Positions 45,882 through 55,908 of a DNA stretch of 64,000 nucleotides are shown here, piece by piece. Within the stretch, counting starts at the first letter, position 1, and each line of letters opens with the position of its first letter. Source of the DNA: Anaerocolumna sedimenticola (GTDB lineage: Bacteria; Bacillota; Clostridia; Lachnospirales; Lachnospiraceae); contig NZ_CP048000.1 of the NCBI RefSeq assembly GCF_009931695.1, positions 990,501-1,054,500 of the forward strand, given 5' to 3'. Both the position numbers and the translations under genes were made by a program. The notes below the pieces were generated by a model, which had not been told where the DNA came from, searched no databases, and saw only the letters and a list, made by a program, of their open reading frames with translations.

Positions 45882-46664
45882 ATGAAATATATTGCTTTCT
45901 ATAAAAAAGCATTTAAATCCATGACCTTTTATCGGTCTACAACGGTTATTCGGTTGTTAAGCTCGGTTTTGATGTATTTAATACAGTATAGCCTATGGAG
46001 TGCGCTGATTCGAACAGGAAATCATACGGACGTGTCTCTGAATGAGATGATTTCCTATGTGATTATCAACCTATTTGTTAACATGCTTACCGATACCAAT
46101 ATTGCATCTCAACTGGAACCGTCTATTCGGGATGGCTCTGTTGTCATGGACTTTATTCGTCCCATTAATTTCAGATTGTATTTATTCAGTTCCTCTTTGG
46201 GCATAAATACTTATAATATGCTTACCTCGGCACTTCCGATTGTAATTGTGATATTTATCTTTCATGACTTGTCATTTCCAAGTCCTTTCTATACGCTTAT
46301 GTTTGTGCTTTCTCTGCTGATTGGGGTGTTAATAATATTTGAGCTTACATATATTTTTGGGCTGCTGGCCTTTTTTACACAGAGAGCATGGTATCTGCGC
46401 TGGTATCTGGACGGATTTAAAACTATTTTTGGAGGAACGGTCGTCCCGCTGTGGTTTTATCCGGATATACTAAAGCGAATGAGTATGCTTCTGCCGTTCC
46501 GGTATGTTTCATTTGAACCCGTCAATTTTTTCCTGCAAAGAACACCCATCGATGAGTCTTGGCGGGTTTTATTCATTGGTGCGGGATGGATTGTCATTTT
46601 GCGGCTTATTAGTACTCTTATTTACAATCGAATTATAAGTCGTATTACTATCAATGGAGGGTAA
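45882..46664 (+). CDS. ABC-2 type exporter permease, first subunit
   Basis: A 260-residue membrane protein with six hydrophobic segments and no signal peptide. It resembles the ABC-2 permeases (DUF990-like) encoded in pairs with a NatA-type ATPase: YYKAFKSM-like start, SYVIINLFVNMLTDTNIASQLEPSIRDGSVVMDFIRPINFRLY near residues 52-95. It is the first gene of a three-gene cluster and ends one base before the next start. The substrate (drug, polysaccharide or lipid) cannot be read from the sequence. Confidence 0.8.
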   Translation: MKYIAFYKKAFKSMTFYRSTTVIRLLSSVLMYLIQYSLWSALIRTGNHTDVSLNEMISYVIINLFVNMLTDTNIASQLEPSIRDGSVVMDFIRPINFRLYLFSSSLGINTYNMLTSALPIVIVIFIFHDLSFPSPFYTLMFVLSLLIGVLIIFELTYIFGLLAFFTQRAWYLRWYLDGFKTIFGGTVVPLWFYPDILKRMSMLLPFRYVSFEPVNFFLQRTPIDESWRVLFIGAGWIVILRLISTLIYNRIISRITINGG

Positions 46665-46665
46665 A

Positions 46666-47469
46666 ATGCGGATAGGCCAAAAAATTCTCATATATTTTAC
46701 ATTTGCTAAATCTACGATCCGCCAGGAGATGACATACCGTGTTTCATTCATCACAGGTGTCGTCGGGCAATGGATCGCCTATGGCGGTACATTTTTAAGC
46801 CTTTATATCATGATTGAAAACTTTAATGTCATGGGCGGTTGGACTTCTTACGAGGTATTGTATTTATACGCTTTCAACCTCTTGTCTTATGCTCTGGCCG
46901 CTACAGTTTTTTTTACGCCGTGTAGAAGTCTGTCCATGAAAATCCGGACGGGCGAATTTGATATTTCGCTTACAAAACCGATTAATCCGTTTTTACACGA
47001 GATTTATAATGGCTTCAACTTCGGCTATATCGGCCACACTATTTTGGCTGTTTCTGTCATGATTTTTTCAGTATCTCATCTTGACACCCAGTTTTCCATT
47101 GTAAATCTGATACTACTATTGATTTGTGCAGCATTGCTGCAAGCGGCATTTCTTATTTTGTCGTCCAGCTTTTGTTTTATAACGGTCAATCAAAATCCGG
47201 TGTTTGATTTTATATTAGGAAATTTCAAAAGTTTCACAAATTACCCAATCACAATCTACGGAATAGCCATACAATTTTTATTAACGTTTATTCTGCCATT
47301 TGCGTTCATGAACTTTTATCCATCATTAATTTTGTTGGGCAAAACTCCTTCATCACCGTTTGCAGCTTGGCTTCCGTTTGTAAGTCCGTTTGTTGGCATT
47401 GCTATGTTCATACTAAGCATTAAAATCTGGAATTATGGTCTATCCAAATACCAGAGTTCTGGATCATAA
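46666..47469 (+). CDS. ABC-2 type exporter permease, second subunit
   Basis: A 267-residue membrane protein with about six helices, homologous in layout to the preceding subunit: SYALAATVFFTPCRSLSMKIRTGEFDISLTKPINPFLHEIYNGF corresponds to its intracellular coupling region. The ATG at 46666 is used because GGAGG sits exactly four bases before it; the in-frame ATG at 46654 overlaps the previous gene. Cotranscribed with the ATPase 12 bp downstream. Together the two permeases would form a heterodimeric pore. Confidence 0.8.
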   Translation: MRIGQKILIYFTFAKSTIRQEMTYRVSFITGVVGQWIAYGGTFLSLYIMIENFNVMGGWTSYEVLYLYAFNLLSYALAATVFFTPCRSLSMKIRTGEFDISLTKPINPFLHEIYNGFNFGYIGHTILAVSVMIFSVSHLDTQFSIVNLILLLICAALLQAAFLILSSSFCFITVNQNPVFDFILGNFKSFTNYPITIYGIAIQFLLTFILPFAFMNFYPSLILLGKTPSSPFAAWLPFVSPFVGIAMFILSIKIWNYGLSKYQSSGS

Positions 47470-47481
47470 AAGGGAGGAAAT

Positions 47482-48456
47482 ATGAGCCTGATTGAAGTAA
47501 ATCACATACACAAGAATTTTAAAATCGCAGAGCCTACAAAAGGTGTTATGGGAAGCCTTAAATCTCTGCTTAAGAAGAAATATTACACCAAAGTAGCGGT
47601 GGAAGATATCTCCTTTCAGATAGATAGGGGAGAAGTAGTCGGATACATTGGGCCAAACGGCGCGGGAAAATCCACAACTATCAAAATTCTTTCCGGCGTG
47701 TTAACACCGACAAGCGGGTCTGTTACAGTCAACGGTATCATCCCCTATAAAAACCGGAAAGAAAACGCACTGAAAATTGGTGTTGTATTCGGACAGCGTT
47801 CGCAGCTTTACTGGGATTTACCGGTAGCTGACACATTCGAGCTGTATCAGAAACTATATAATATAAAAGACGACCTCTACAATACCAACCGTAGATACTT
47901 TACGGACATTTTGGAGATGCACGATTTTATCAACCAGCCTGTACGGCAGTTGAGTCTTGGACAGAAGATGAAAGCGAATTTGGCACTTTCTATGCTACAT
48001 GACCCGGATATTCTTTATCTCGACGAGCCTACTATTGGACTGGACGTGATGAGCAAAAAAACGCTACGCACTTGTATTGCAGACATTAACCGAGATAAGC
48101 AAACAACCATCATCCTAACAACGCATGACATGGACGACATCGAAGCGGTCTGTGGCAGATTAATACTCATTGATAAGGGGAGAAAACTATTCGACGGTAG
48201 CCTGACAGATTTCGAGGAACATTACAAAAACGGTTATTTGGTGAGAATGCAGTTTGAAAGGAACCTGCCTGTTTGGGGGGCGGAAAAGAATTATAAGCTA
48301 CTGGAGCAATCGGAAAACAATTTTGTTATCAGCGTAGATAAATGCCTGACGACTAGGGAGGCCCTGACTTATCTTATCAATCGCTACAATCCGGATAATA
48401 TCTACATAGAAAAGGAAAAAATCGAGGACATTATCCAGAAGATTTTTACAAATTGA
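47482..48456 (+). CDS. ABC exporter ATP-binding protein (NatA-like)
   Basis: A 324-residue single-domain ATPase: Walker A YIGPNGAGKST (about residues 53-63), Q-loop VFGQRSQLYWDLP, signature QLSLGQKMKANLA, Walker B DILYLDEPTIGLDV and switch ILTTHDMDDIE. The C-terminal 90 residues form the extension usual for polysaccharide, lipid or drug exporters. AAAGGGAGG precedes the ATG. It powers the two ABC-2 permeases upstream. The three genes have somewhat higher GC and fewer AT-ending codons than their neighbours, which may mean separate ancestry. Confidence 0.9.
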   Translation: MSLIEVNHIHKNFKIAEPTKGVMGSLKSLLKKKYYTKVAVEDISFQIDRGEVVGYIGPNGAGKSTTIKILSGVLTPTSGSVTVNGIIPYKNRKENALKIGVVFGQRSQLYWDLPVADTFELYQKLYNIKDDLYNTNRRYFTDILEMHDFINQPVRQLSLGQKMKANLALSMLHDPDILYLDEPTIGLDVMSKKTLRTCIADINRDKQTTIILTTHDMDDIEAVCGRLILIDKGRKLFDGSLTDFEEHYKNGYLVRMQFERNLPVWGAEKNYKLLEQSENNFVISVDKCLTTREALTYLINRYNPDNIYIEKEKIEDIIQKIFTN

Positions 48457-48542
48457 AGCTTATTTGGAGATATCATATTTAAAATGCCGGTATAGAATTG
48501 TTTTATCTCTAATCTGCATTTTACTCTACCCAGAAAGTGCAA

Positions 48543-48603
48543 AAAAGCCATCCCATTCTTATAAATTATACAAATCTTATAATTTTTAAGAATGGATGGC
48601 TTT
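48543..48603. terminator. Bidirectional terminator between exporter operon and clpB
   Basis: AAAGCCATCC.ATTCTTA and an AT-rich inner stem pair with TAAGAATGGATGGCTTT, with A and T runs outside. It lies between converging transcripts. Confidence 0.8.
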
Positions 48604-48612
48604 GTTTGGAAT

Positions 48613-51216
48613 TTACTTTATAAAAGTGGATCTGACCTTGAAATTTGACTCAAGTTTCCCATTTACCACATCAATAAGGATGGTATCCTGCTCCTGTATC
48701 TGATTGCTTAAAATCAGTTTTGCACTAAGTGTTTCCACATGTTTTTGCAGGTATCTCTTAAGCGGTCTTGCGCCGTATACCGGATCATAGGCCTGATCGA
48801 TGATAAATGCTTTTGCGGCATCTGTTAATTCTATGGTAATCTCTTTATCCGACAGCCTTTTATTTAAATCATCCAGAAGTAAACTGATAATATCCCCGAT
48901 ATTCTCTTTTGATAACGGTTTAAACATAATAATCTCATCCAGACGGTTCAAAAATTCCGGACGGAAATGATTTCTCAGATCATCCATTACCAGAGACTCG
49001 CATCTTTCCGAAATATTACCGTCTGCTTCAATTCCCTCCAACAGATAGGTGGATCCGATATTGGAGGTCATAATAAGAATGGTATTCTTAAAATCTACGG
49101 TTCTTCCCTGGGAATCTGTAATTCGCCCGTCATCCAATACCTGAAGCAATACATTGAATACATCCGGATGTGCTTTTTCTATCTCGTCAAACAAAACGAC
49201 GGAATATGGTTTTCTTCTCACAGCCTCCGTTAACTGACCGCCTTCTTCGTATCCAACATATCCCGGGGGCGCTCCGATTAAACGGGAAACAGAATACTTC
49301 TCCATGTATTCACTCATATCAATCCGTACCATATTCTGTTCATTATCAAAAAGGGATGCCGCTAATGCTTTTGCCAATTCTGTTTTGCCAACACCGGTAG
49401 GTCCTAAGAACAGAAAAGAACCGATGGGTTTTGATGGATCTTTAATTCCGGCTTTGGAACGCAAGATAGCATCGGAGACTTTACTGACTCCCTCTTCCTG
49501 CCCGACTACCCTTTTATGAAGTTCCACGTCCAAATGTAAGGTTTTATTTCTTTCACTTTCCGTGAGTTTCGCTACGGGAATACCCGTCCAGCGGGATACG
49601 ATTCTCGCAATTTCATCTTCACTTACATTTTCATGAACTAAAGTATGGGCTTCTTTCTTAACTTTCTCTTCTTCCTCTGACAGCTGCCTGGTTAGGGATG
49701 GCAGTTTACCGTATTTTAATTCGGCCGCTTTATTTAAATCATAATTACGCTCGGCAATTTCTATTTCGTTGTTTAAAGCTTCCAACTCTTCTCTTAACTT
49801 CTGGACTTTTTCTACAGCGGCTTTTTCATTGTCCCATTTGGCTTTTCCCGCAGCAAAGATTTCCCTTTGTTCTGCCAGTTCTTTCTTAAGATCTTCAAGG
49901 CGTTCCATACTTAAACGGTCCGTTTCTTTTTTCAGTGCTGCCTCTTCGATTTCCATCTGCATAATACGCCTTTGTATATCGTCAAGTTCGGTAGGCATGG
50001 AATCCAGTTCCGTTTTAATTAAAGCACAGGCTTCATCCACCAAATCGATCGCTTTATCCGGAAGAAAGCGGTCGGATATATAACGGTTTGATAATATGGC
50101 TGCCGATACTAAAGCACCATCGGTTATTTTAACTCCATGAAATACTTCATAGCGGTCTTTTAAACCTCTTAATATGGATATGGTATCCTCAACCGTGGGC
50201 TCATCCACCATAACCGGTTGGAAACGTCTCTCCAGGGCCGCATCTTTTTCGATATACATCCGGTATTCATTCAGGGTTGTTGCGCCGATACAATGGAGTT
50301 CGCCCCGGGCCAACATAGGTTTTAACATGTTTCCGGCATCCATTGCTCCTTCTGTTTTTCCTGCACCGACTATGGTATGCAGCTCGTCAATAAATAAAAT
50401 AATCTGCCCGTCGCTGTTTTTAACTTCTTCCAATACCGCTTTTAATCTTTCTTCAAATTCACCGCGGTATTTTGCACCGGCAACCAATGCCCCCATATCC
50501 AGGGCAAATATTTTTTTATCTTTCAGGCCCTCCGGTACGTCTCCTCTTACGATTCTCTGGGCCAGGCCTTCTACTACTGCGGTTTTACCGACACCCGGTT
50601 CACCGATTAATACCGGATTGTTTTTTGTTTTCCTGGACAGAATCCGAATAACATTACGGATTTCGGAATCCCTGCCGATAACCGGGTCTAGTTTTTGTGC
50701 TTTTGCCCTCTCTACCAGGTCTGAACCGTATTTTTCAAGAGTGTCATAAGTTGCCTCCGGATTATCACTGGTTACTTTCTGATTTCCTCTGACCGTCTGA
50801 AGCGCCCCAAGAAAAGCCTCTCTGGTAATTCTGAAGTTCCGGAACAGCTCCTTCACTTCCCTGTTAGGCTGTTTTAACATACTCAGGAAAAGATGTTCCA
50901 CGGACACATATTCGTCCCCCATGGATTTAGCTTCATTTTCCGCGTAAATTAGCACCTTATTTAAATCATTGCTGATATATACTTGTCCTCCGGATACTTT
51001 AGGCCTTTTATTAAGAAGTCCTTCCACCTGGACAGTAAATACCTCCATGGTAATATCCATCTTTTTTAACAATTTTTGTATTAAGCTATCTTCCACGGTG
51101 ATCAGGCTGTATAGCAAATGTTCCTGGTCGATTTCCTGGTGTCCGTAGTCTAAGGCAATTTTTTCGCAATCCTGAACAACCTGCATGGATTTCTGCGTAA
51201 ATTTATTGACATTCAT
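48613..51216 (-). CDS. clpB: ATP-dependent disaggregase ClpB
   Basis: An 867-residue HSP100 chaperone: N-terminal Clp repeats (residues 1-145), first AAA+ domain with GEPGVGKTA and [13 protein letters not shown], the M-domain coiled coil of about 120 residues that separates ClpB from ClpA/ClpC, second AAA+ domain with GPTGVGKTE and [13 protein letters not shown], and the C-terminal domain with [16 protein letters not shown]. It unfolds protein aggregates together with DnaK. ATG at 51216 is used; an in-frame GTG three codons upstream is possible. No clear HrcA or CtsR box is visible. Confidence 0.96.
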   Translation of the reverse strand: MNVNKFTQKSMQVVQDCEKIALDYGHQEIDQEHLLYSLITVEDSLIQKLLKKMDITMEVFTVQVEGLLNKRPKVSGGQVYISNDLNKVLIYAENEAKSMGDEYVSVEHLFLSMLKQPNREVKELFRNFRITREAFLGALQTVRGNQKVTSDNPEATYDTLEKYGSDLVERAKAQKLDPVIGRDSEIRNVIRILSRKTKNNPVLIGEPGVGKTAVVEGLAQRIVRGDVPEGLKDKKIFALDMGALVAGAKYRGEFEERLKAVLEEVKNSDGQIILFIDELHTIVGAGKTEGAMDAGNMLKPMLARGELHCIGATTLNEYRMYIEKDAALERRFQPVMVDEPTVEDTISILRGLKDRYEVFHGVKITDGALVSAAILSNRYISDRFLPDKAIDLVDEACALIKTELDSMPTELDDIQRRIMQMEIEEAALKKETDRLSMERLEDLKKELAEQREIFAAGKAKWDNEKAAVEKVQKLREELEALNNEIEIAERNYDLNKAAELKYGKLPSLTRQLSEEEEKVKKEAHTLVHENVSEDEIARIVSRWTGIPVAKLTESERNKTLHLDVELHKRVVGQEEGVSKVSDAILRSKAGIKDPSKPIGSFLFLGPTGVGKTELAKALAASLFDNEQNMVRIDMSEYMEKYSVSRLIGAPPGYVGYEEGGQLTEAVRRKPYSVVLFDEIEKAHPDVFNVLLQVLDDGRITDSQGRTVDFKNTILIMTSNIGSTYLLEGIEADGNISERCESLVMDDLRNHFRPEFLNRLDEIIMFKPLSKENIGDIISLLLDDLNKRLSDKEITIELTDAAKAFIIDQAYDPVYGARPLKRYLQKHVETLSAKLILSNQIQEQDTILIDVVNGKLESNFKVRSTFIK

Positions 51217-51290
51217 AATTTGCACCGACCTTTCTAATTAACTTAGTTCGTTTTGTATATTCTTATTTCGCTTTTACTTGTTCTATAACT

Positions 51291-51319
51291 AATATAACAC
51301 CTATAATATAATTACGCAA
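51291..51319 (-). promoter_or_regulatory. Putative clpB promoter
   Basis: On the minus strand TTGCGT (51319-51314), 17-base spacer, TATATT (51296-51291), about 75 bp before the clpB start. Confidence 0.4.
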
Positions 51320-51461
51320 GAGGGATTTTTAGAAAATTTGAATATAAATACTTATCCTAACTAATATTTTCATTATGTTATAATAGCTTATTTATTATTA
51401 TCATCTTTTCTCAAAAATTTCATATTATCTTATTAAGTTGTTAAGTTGAAGGATTATTAAA

Positions 51462-52763
51462 ATGAAAATTTATGTAGTTCAGCCTGGAGATACTGTCTAC
51501 TCTATAGCAAATAAATTTAATTTACCAGTTGAAAAAATAGTACATGATAATAATATTTCTCCGGATTACGGAATTGTAAACGGGCAAATTATTATATTGG
51601 CATATCCAACGCAGACCTATATGGTACAACCAGGTGATACTTGGAAGAGTATTGCTGAAGCTACTGGTTTGTCTATTGTTCAATTATTGCAGAATAATCC
51701 TTTTCTATCAGAAAGAGATTATTTGAATATAGGGGAAGAGTTAGTTATAAGCTACGATAAACGAGAAGAACTGTTGGAAGTAAATGCTTATTGTTTCTCT
51801 TTTATCGATGATAACATACTAAAAAAAGCATTACCTTATCTGACCTATATTACAATTGCTAACTATAGGGTATCTGCGTATGCTGAAATTGAAGCCCCGG
51901 ATGATACAGATATAATTCAGGTAGCAAAAGAATATGGCGTAGCTCCTATTATGATGATTACAACGGCTACAGAACTGGGAAGAGGAAGCTTTGGTATTAC
52001 ACACAAGATATTTAACAATGAAGAATTACAAAATGAATTAATTAATAACATAATATACTATTTAAGGGGAAAAGGGCTTTCCGGCATTAACTTCGGTTTC
52101 TCTAATGTAATTCCGGAGGATTTACAAAGCTATGTCAATTTCATTATACGAACAGCAGAAATACTTCAGAGTGAGGGTTACCAGGTACATGTTACATTAA
52201 TACCTAATACTTTTGGATATCATGCTGATGAAAATAATGATAACCCATATTATTCACAAATCGGCCAGGTGGTAGACAGGGCAATTCTTCAGTCATATAC
52301 ATGGGCATCGGCAGATATTGATTCTTATGAACAGACTACTATTCCATTTTTAAAAGGTTATGTCGAATATGCTATAACACAGATACCTGCGGAAAAAATT
52401 TTGTTAGGTTATACGCGGATAGCATACGATTGGGAATTACCTTATGTGGAGAATGAGTCTCCTGTTAATGCATTAGCTAATTACCAGGCTTTATCCTTAG
52501 CACACCAGATCGGAATTGATCTTGGTTTCGACGAATATTATGTTACCCCTTACTTTCGTTATTACAACGATGGAATAGAGCATTTTGTCTGGTTTAAAGA
52601 TGCAAGGACATTACATGCCATTTTAGATATAGTAATTGCGTATAACCTTAGCGGAATCAGTATATGGAACACAATGGATTTTACACCCCAGTTATGGGTT
52701 ACTCTTAATTCTCAATTTAATATTTCCAAAATATTAAATGTAACATCTGAAATTTTATCATAA
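51462..52763 (+). CDS. LysM-GH18 fold protein (spore-cortex SleL/YaaH-like), catalytic residues replaced
   Basis: A 433-residue protein with two N-terminal LysM peptidoglycan-binding modules (YVVQPGDTVYSIANKFNLP and YMVQPGDTWKSIAEATGLS, residues 3-95) and a GH18 TIM barrel. Related SleL/YaaH enzymes are spore N-acetylglucosaminidases. In the strand where GH18 has DxxDxDxE, this protein reads LSGINFGFSNVIPED, so both the catalytic Glu and the Asp are missing. The barrel otherwise looks intact (ILQSYTWAS, ILLGYTRIAYDWELPY, GISIWNTMDF). It may bind but not cut peptidoglycan. No signal peptide, as usual for SleL. Confidence 0.8.
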   Translation: MKIYVVQPGDTVYSIANKFNLPVEKIVHDNNISPDYGIVNGQIIILAYPTQTYMVQPGDTWKSIAEATGLSIVQLLQNNPFLSERDYLNIGEELVISYDKREELLEVNAYCFSFIDDNILKKALPYLTYITIANYRVSAYAEIEAPDDTDIIQVAKEYGVAPIMMITTATELGRGSFGITHKIFNNEELQNELINNIIYYLRGKGLSGINFGFSNVIPEDLQSYVNFIIRTAEILQSEGYQVHVTLIPNTFGYHADENNDNPYYSQIGQVVDRAILQSYTWASADIDSYEQTTIPFLKGYVEYAITQIPAEKILLGYTRIAYDWELPYVENESPVNALANYQALSLAHQIGIDLGFDEYYVTPYFRYYNDGIEHFVWFKDARTLHAILDIVIAYNLSGISIWNTMDFTPQLWVTLNSQFNISKILNVTSEILS

Positions 52764-52777
52764 TATAAAAGGTTCAT

Positions 52778-53512
52778 CTACTCGTCAGGACATTCACCCT
52801 TTCTTGCTATAATAATAACTGACAGATAATCCTGTATCATTTCTCTGGTAACATTCATTTGTATAAGATATAAATCAGTTAAGGTTTTCTTAAAATACAA
52901 TATTTCATCCTTATTATTAATTCCTGCCGGCACAGGTGTATATTCCATTAAAAATACGGTTCTTGCTACATCATACAAAAAAGTTCCATGACACAGGTTC
53001 ATAAAATCTATAACACTTGTTCTTCCGTTTGACAGGATTATATTATCCGGATGGAAATCGCCATGGCAAAGTGCATTTCCATCCGGTAGCTTATCTACCA
53101 TATGCAATACCTCTTCCCGTTTATTGATATCTGTTGCTAATGCTTTCGTTATATAATACTTTAAAAAATCTTTATAATTTGATACATTATTAATCCCGTT
53201 TTTAAGAATAGCTTTGTGTAAATCCGCCATATATACGGCACATTTATGTACATCACCGGTTTTTAAAACCCAATCAAGGAGGGATTCACCCTCCACATTG
53301 TCATATATAATCCCGATTCTTTCTTTATAAGAAATTATTTCATATGCCTTTGGCTTTGTAAAATTCATATCTCTGATTGCCATTGCATTATGGAATTCTT
53401 TTTCTACCGCTTCTTTAGGATAATCCTGGCAGAAAAGCTTAAGTACCTTACCTTCTTCCCATTCATAAACTGTTGCTGTATTACCTACTCCGATTATTTT
53501 TTCGCTGTTCAT
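52778..53512 (-). CDS. Aminoglycoside phosphotransferase (APH)-family kinase-like protein
   Basis: A 244-residue protein with kinase-like fold. TATVYEWEEGKVLKLF near residue 14 contains the ATP-binding Lys; GNALCHGDFHPDNIILSNGRTSVIDFMNLCHGTFLYDVART near 147-187 holds the catalytic loop HGDFHPDN and the metal-binding IDF. The family includes antibiotic, choline and homoserine kinases; nothing here indicates resistance specifically. The gene converges on the LysM-GH18 gene, with 14 bp between them. Confidence 0.82.
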   Translation of the reverse strand: MNSEKIIGVGNTATVYEWEEGKVLKLFCQDYPKEAVEKEFHNAMAIRDMNFTKPKAYEIISYKERIGIIYDNVEGESLLDWVLKTGDVHKCAVYMADLHKAILKNGINNVSNYKDFLKYYITKALATDINKREEVLHMVDKLPDGNALCHGDFHPDNIILSNGRTSVIDFMNLCHGTFLYDVARTVFLMEYTPVPAGINNKDEILYFKKTLTDLYLIQMNVTREMIQDYLSVIIIARKGECPDE

Positions 53513-53893
53513 ATATATTTCCTCCTATCTTTATATTTCTATATTTATGATTTTATAACTCTAATCTTTTTTATTACTCATACTGTACCAAATATAATAA
53601 TGACGTTTTGTTAAATCATCCAAGAAAAACTTAGGAATTCCTAAATCAAACGGAACAAAATCAAAACAATATTTATTTGAAATATCAAATGCCTCAAAAA
53701 GTTATTTTCATATACAGCATGATATCGTTTTAATTATGTATCTCCCCCAATTATTAATTTTCTATAATAATTACAGACTAAAATAAAAATATTTTACTAC
53801 ATAAACCCATATATTGCTATCTTATTAACGAAACTGTGATTGGGAAAGTAATTTCTTCGGTTATTTATTCATTTATGAGACAGATGTATAACT
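53513..53893. other. Non-coding AT-rich gap
   Basis: No gene, repeat or clear terminator is visible, other than the TTTCCTCCT ribosome site (minus strand) of the phosphotransferase gene at 53519. Confidence 0.5.
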
Positions 53894-55819
53894 CTATAAA
53901 TTCATTCTTATCCCCGCACTATTACGAAAAACGGTTGGTGTCATACCATAGGCATTTTTAAATAGTGTTGCATAATAAGCAGAGTTGGTGAATCCAAATT
54001 CAATTGCGATATCATTGATCGTTTTTGTTGTTTCCAAAAGGGCAACTTTCGTTTTTTCCAGCCGATAATTCATAACATAATTGGAATAGGATTCCCCTTG
54101 GATGGATTTAAATATCTTACCAACATAGGTCGTTGACAGGCCAAAAACCTGAGAAACACTTTTTAAAGATAAATCCGGATTTTTATAGTTTGAATTCGTA
54201 TATTCCAGAATGGATTCAACCAGTTTTTTGTTTTTTTCATGATAATTTGCTGTTACCTGGTTGTTGGAATCAATCAGTTCCTCTCTTCCGATAAGCTGAT
54301 TCATTTCAAGATACTGCTTTGCTTTCTGGCAGGAGATCGATACATCCTTTTGACTGTCTACAATAAGGCCTAAGCTTCCGCTTACGGTAATACGGATCAT
54401 CTCCTCTGCAAATTGTTTCAATTGTTTGAAACTTAACATATAATCCTCTGAGATATCCTTTTTATCCAGCATAAATAACAGACCAACCAGATCATTACCA
54501 ATGTCGACGGATTTGCAGTGAAAACTTTTTTCGAATATTTCATCTGCCAGATTACAGATAGTATAACGGTATATTTTAAACTCTTCTTCCTGTTCTGCCT
54601 CATTTAGCGGTAATAAATTCTGTATTTTTATTAATAAAACACAAAAGTGATTCGCCGAATATTCCCCTCTTATCTGCCTTAATTCATGATCCGGAATCAT
54701 TACAGGCATTTGCTGCCCTAACAATAAACACCGTAAGAACTGTGTCCGGATATAATTCTGATGAGCATACCTTTCCTGCTTCCCTCTTGCGATAGCAATA
54801 TCCAGATATCTTAGTTCATCCATATCAGACAGTTCTTCCGCATCTGCCGCGTTACGGATTTTATTTACAAGCTGAACAAGCGGTTTTTTAATCTTTTTAT
54901 TAAACAATGCGGATATTAATATACAGATCAGGATAAAAAATGCTGATATACCGATAAAGGGATAACTGATATCCTGAAATGCCTTATTAAAATAGGAATA
55001 GTCCTGTACGTCAATAAACCACCAGCTAAATTCTGCAGATTTCGAAAAAAACACCATCTGCCTCTTTGCCTTATCGTCATAAACAAAACATCCTTCCGTT
55101 TTGTTTTTAAGAGTTATAATGGAGTAAAAATAATCAGATAAAGGGTTATTTTGTATGATATCTTTCGTATTGCCGGTTACTGCATTCCCATTGGAATCTA
55201 TAATATAAACGTTTCGTTCCTCTCTGCCGTTTTTATTAATACTGTACTGAAACAAATCCGCATTCACATCAATGACTATCGCTGCATTGTAGTAGGGAAG
55301 GTATTGTAAAAATGAAACTACATTTTTGGATTCCTTTGATATTTTAATCGTTCTGGGTACAATATATTTCTGCTTATTAATCATGGAAGAAGCAAAGTCG
55401 ATATCTCCGTTTTCATTATTACTCCCCAAAGCCTGAACACATACGGAATTATTAAAATTAATGGCAGCTATATCTTCTATGTAAGAATAATAACTTTTTA
55501 TATCCGTAAGCCTTAAAAATAAATAATAGTCATCCTGTTTATTATCGTTTTTGTTCTGATAAAAACGCAGAGCTTTGCTGTCACCTGCTATGACTGTCAT
55601 AACATTATCAACGTCTGTCTTCAAATTCTCCACACCGCTTACCAGCTGATTCAAAAGTTGTTTTGAAGTCTCAGTGGAATAATTTTTTAAATTATTCGTA
55701 AAAACTTTATAGGTGCAAATTAGGATCAATACGGTAATTATAAGTATACTAACGGAATATGCAAGTAATGTCTTCCGGTATACGGAATAAGATAGCAATT
55801 TATTAATAATCTTTCTCAA
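53894..55819 (-). CDS. Membrane sensor AraC-family regulator (YesN-like architecture)
   Basis: A 641-residue regulator with a transmembrane helix near the N-terminus (about 18-38), an extracellular sensor domain of about 250 residues, a second helix (about 287-307), a HAMP-like linker with a middle domain, and a C-terminal AraC HTH pair (DLSLKSVSQVFGLSTTYVGKIFKSIQGESYSNYVMNYRL and TKTINDIAIEFGFTNSAYYATLFKNAYGMTPTVFR). The start is TTG at 55819 with GGGAG six bases upstream. It is the last gene of the sugar importer cluster and probably activates it when the sugar is sensed outside. Confidence 0.87.
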   Translation of the reverse strand: MRKIINKLLSYSVYRKTLLAYSVSILIITVLILICTYKVFTNNLKNYSTETSKQLLNQLVSGVENLKTDVDNVMTVIAGDSKALRFYQNKNDNKQDDYYLFLRLTDIKSYYSYIEDIAAINFNNSVCVQALGSNNENGDIDFASSMINKQKYIVPRTIKISKESKNVVSFLQYLPYYNAAIVIDVNADLFQYSINKNGREERNVYIIDSNGNAVTGNTKDIIQNNPLSDYFYSIITLKNKTEGCFVYDDKAKRQMVFFSKSAEFSWWFIDVQDYSYFNKAFQDISYPFIGISAFFILICILISALFNKKIKKPLVQLVNKIRNAADAEELSDMDELRYLDIAIARGKQERYAHQNYIRTQFLRCLLLGQQMPVMIPDHELRQIRGEYSANHFCVLLIKIQNLLPLNEAEQEEEFKIYRYTICNLADEIFEKSFHCKSVDIGNDLVGLLFMLDKKDISEDYMLSFKQLKQFAEEMIRITVSGSLGLIVDSQKDVSISCQKAKQYLEMNQLIGREELIDSNNQVTANYHEKNKKLVESILEYTNSNYKNPDLSLKSVSQVFGLSTTYVGKIFKSIQGESYSNYVMNYRLEKTKVALLETTKTINDIAIEFGFTNSAYYATLFKNAYGMTPTVFRNSAGIRMNL

Positions 55820-55908
55820 CCCAGGCTCCCATCTGCGTGTTTAACACACTTATAAATAACGGGGATATGATTGTATTCTGTCACATTGATTCCTCCAAAC
55901 AGGACCGG

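Noticed and set aside
50174-50749. Large plus-strand frames within clpB
   Set aside because: They are antisense shadows of the conserved AAA+ domains and have Ser/Leu-rich composition with no start signals.
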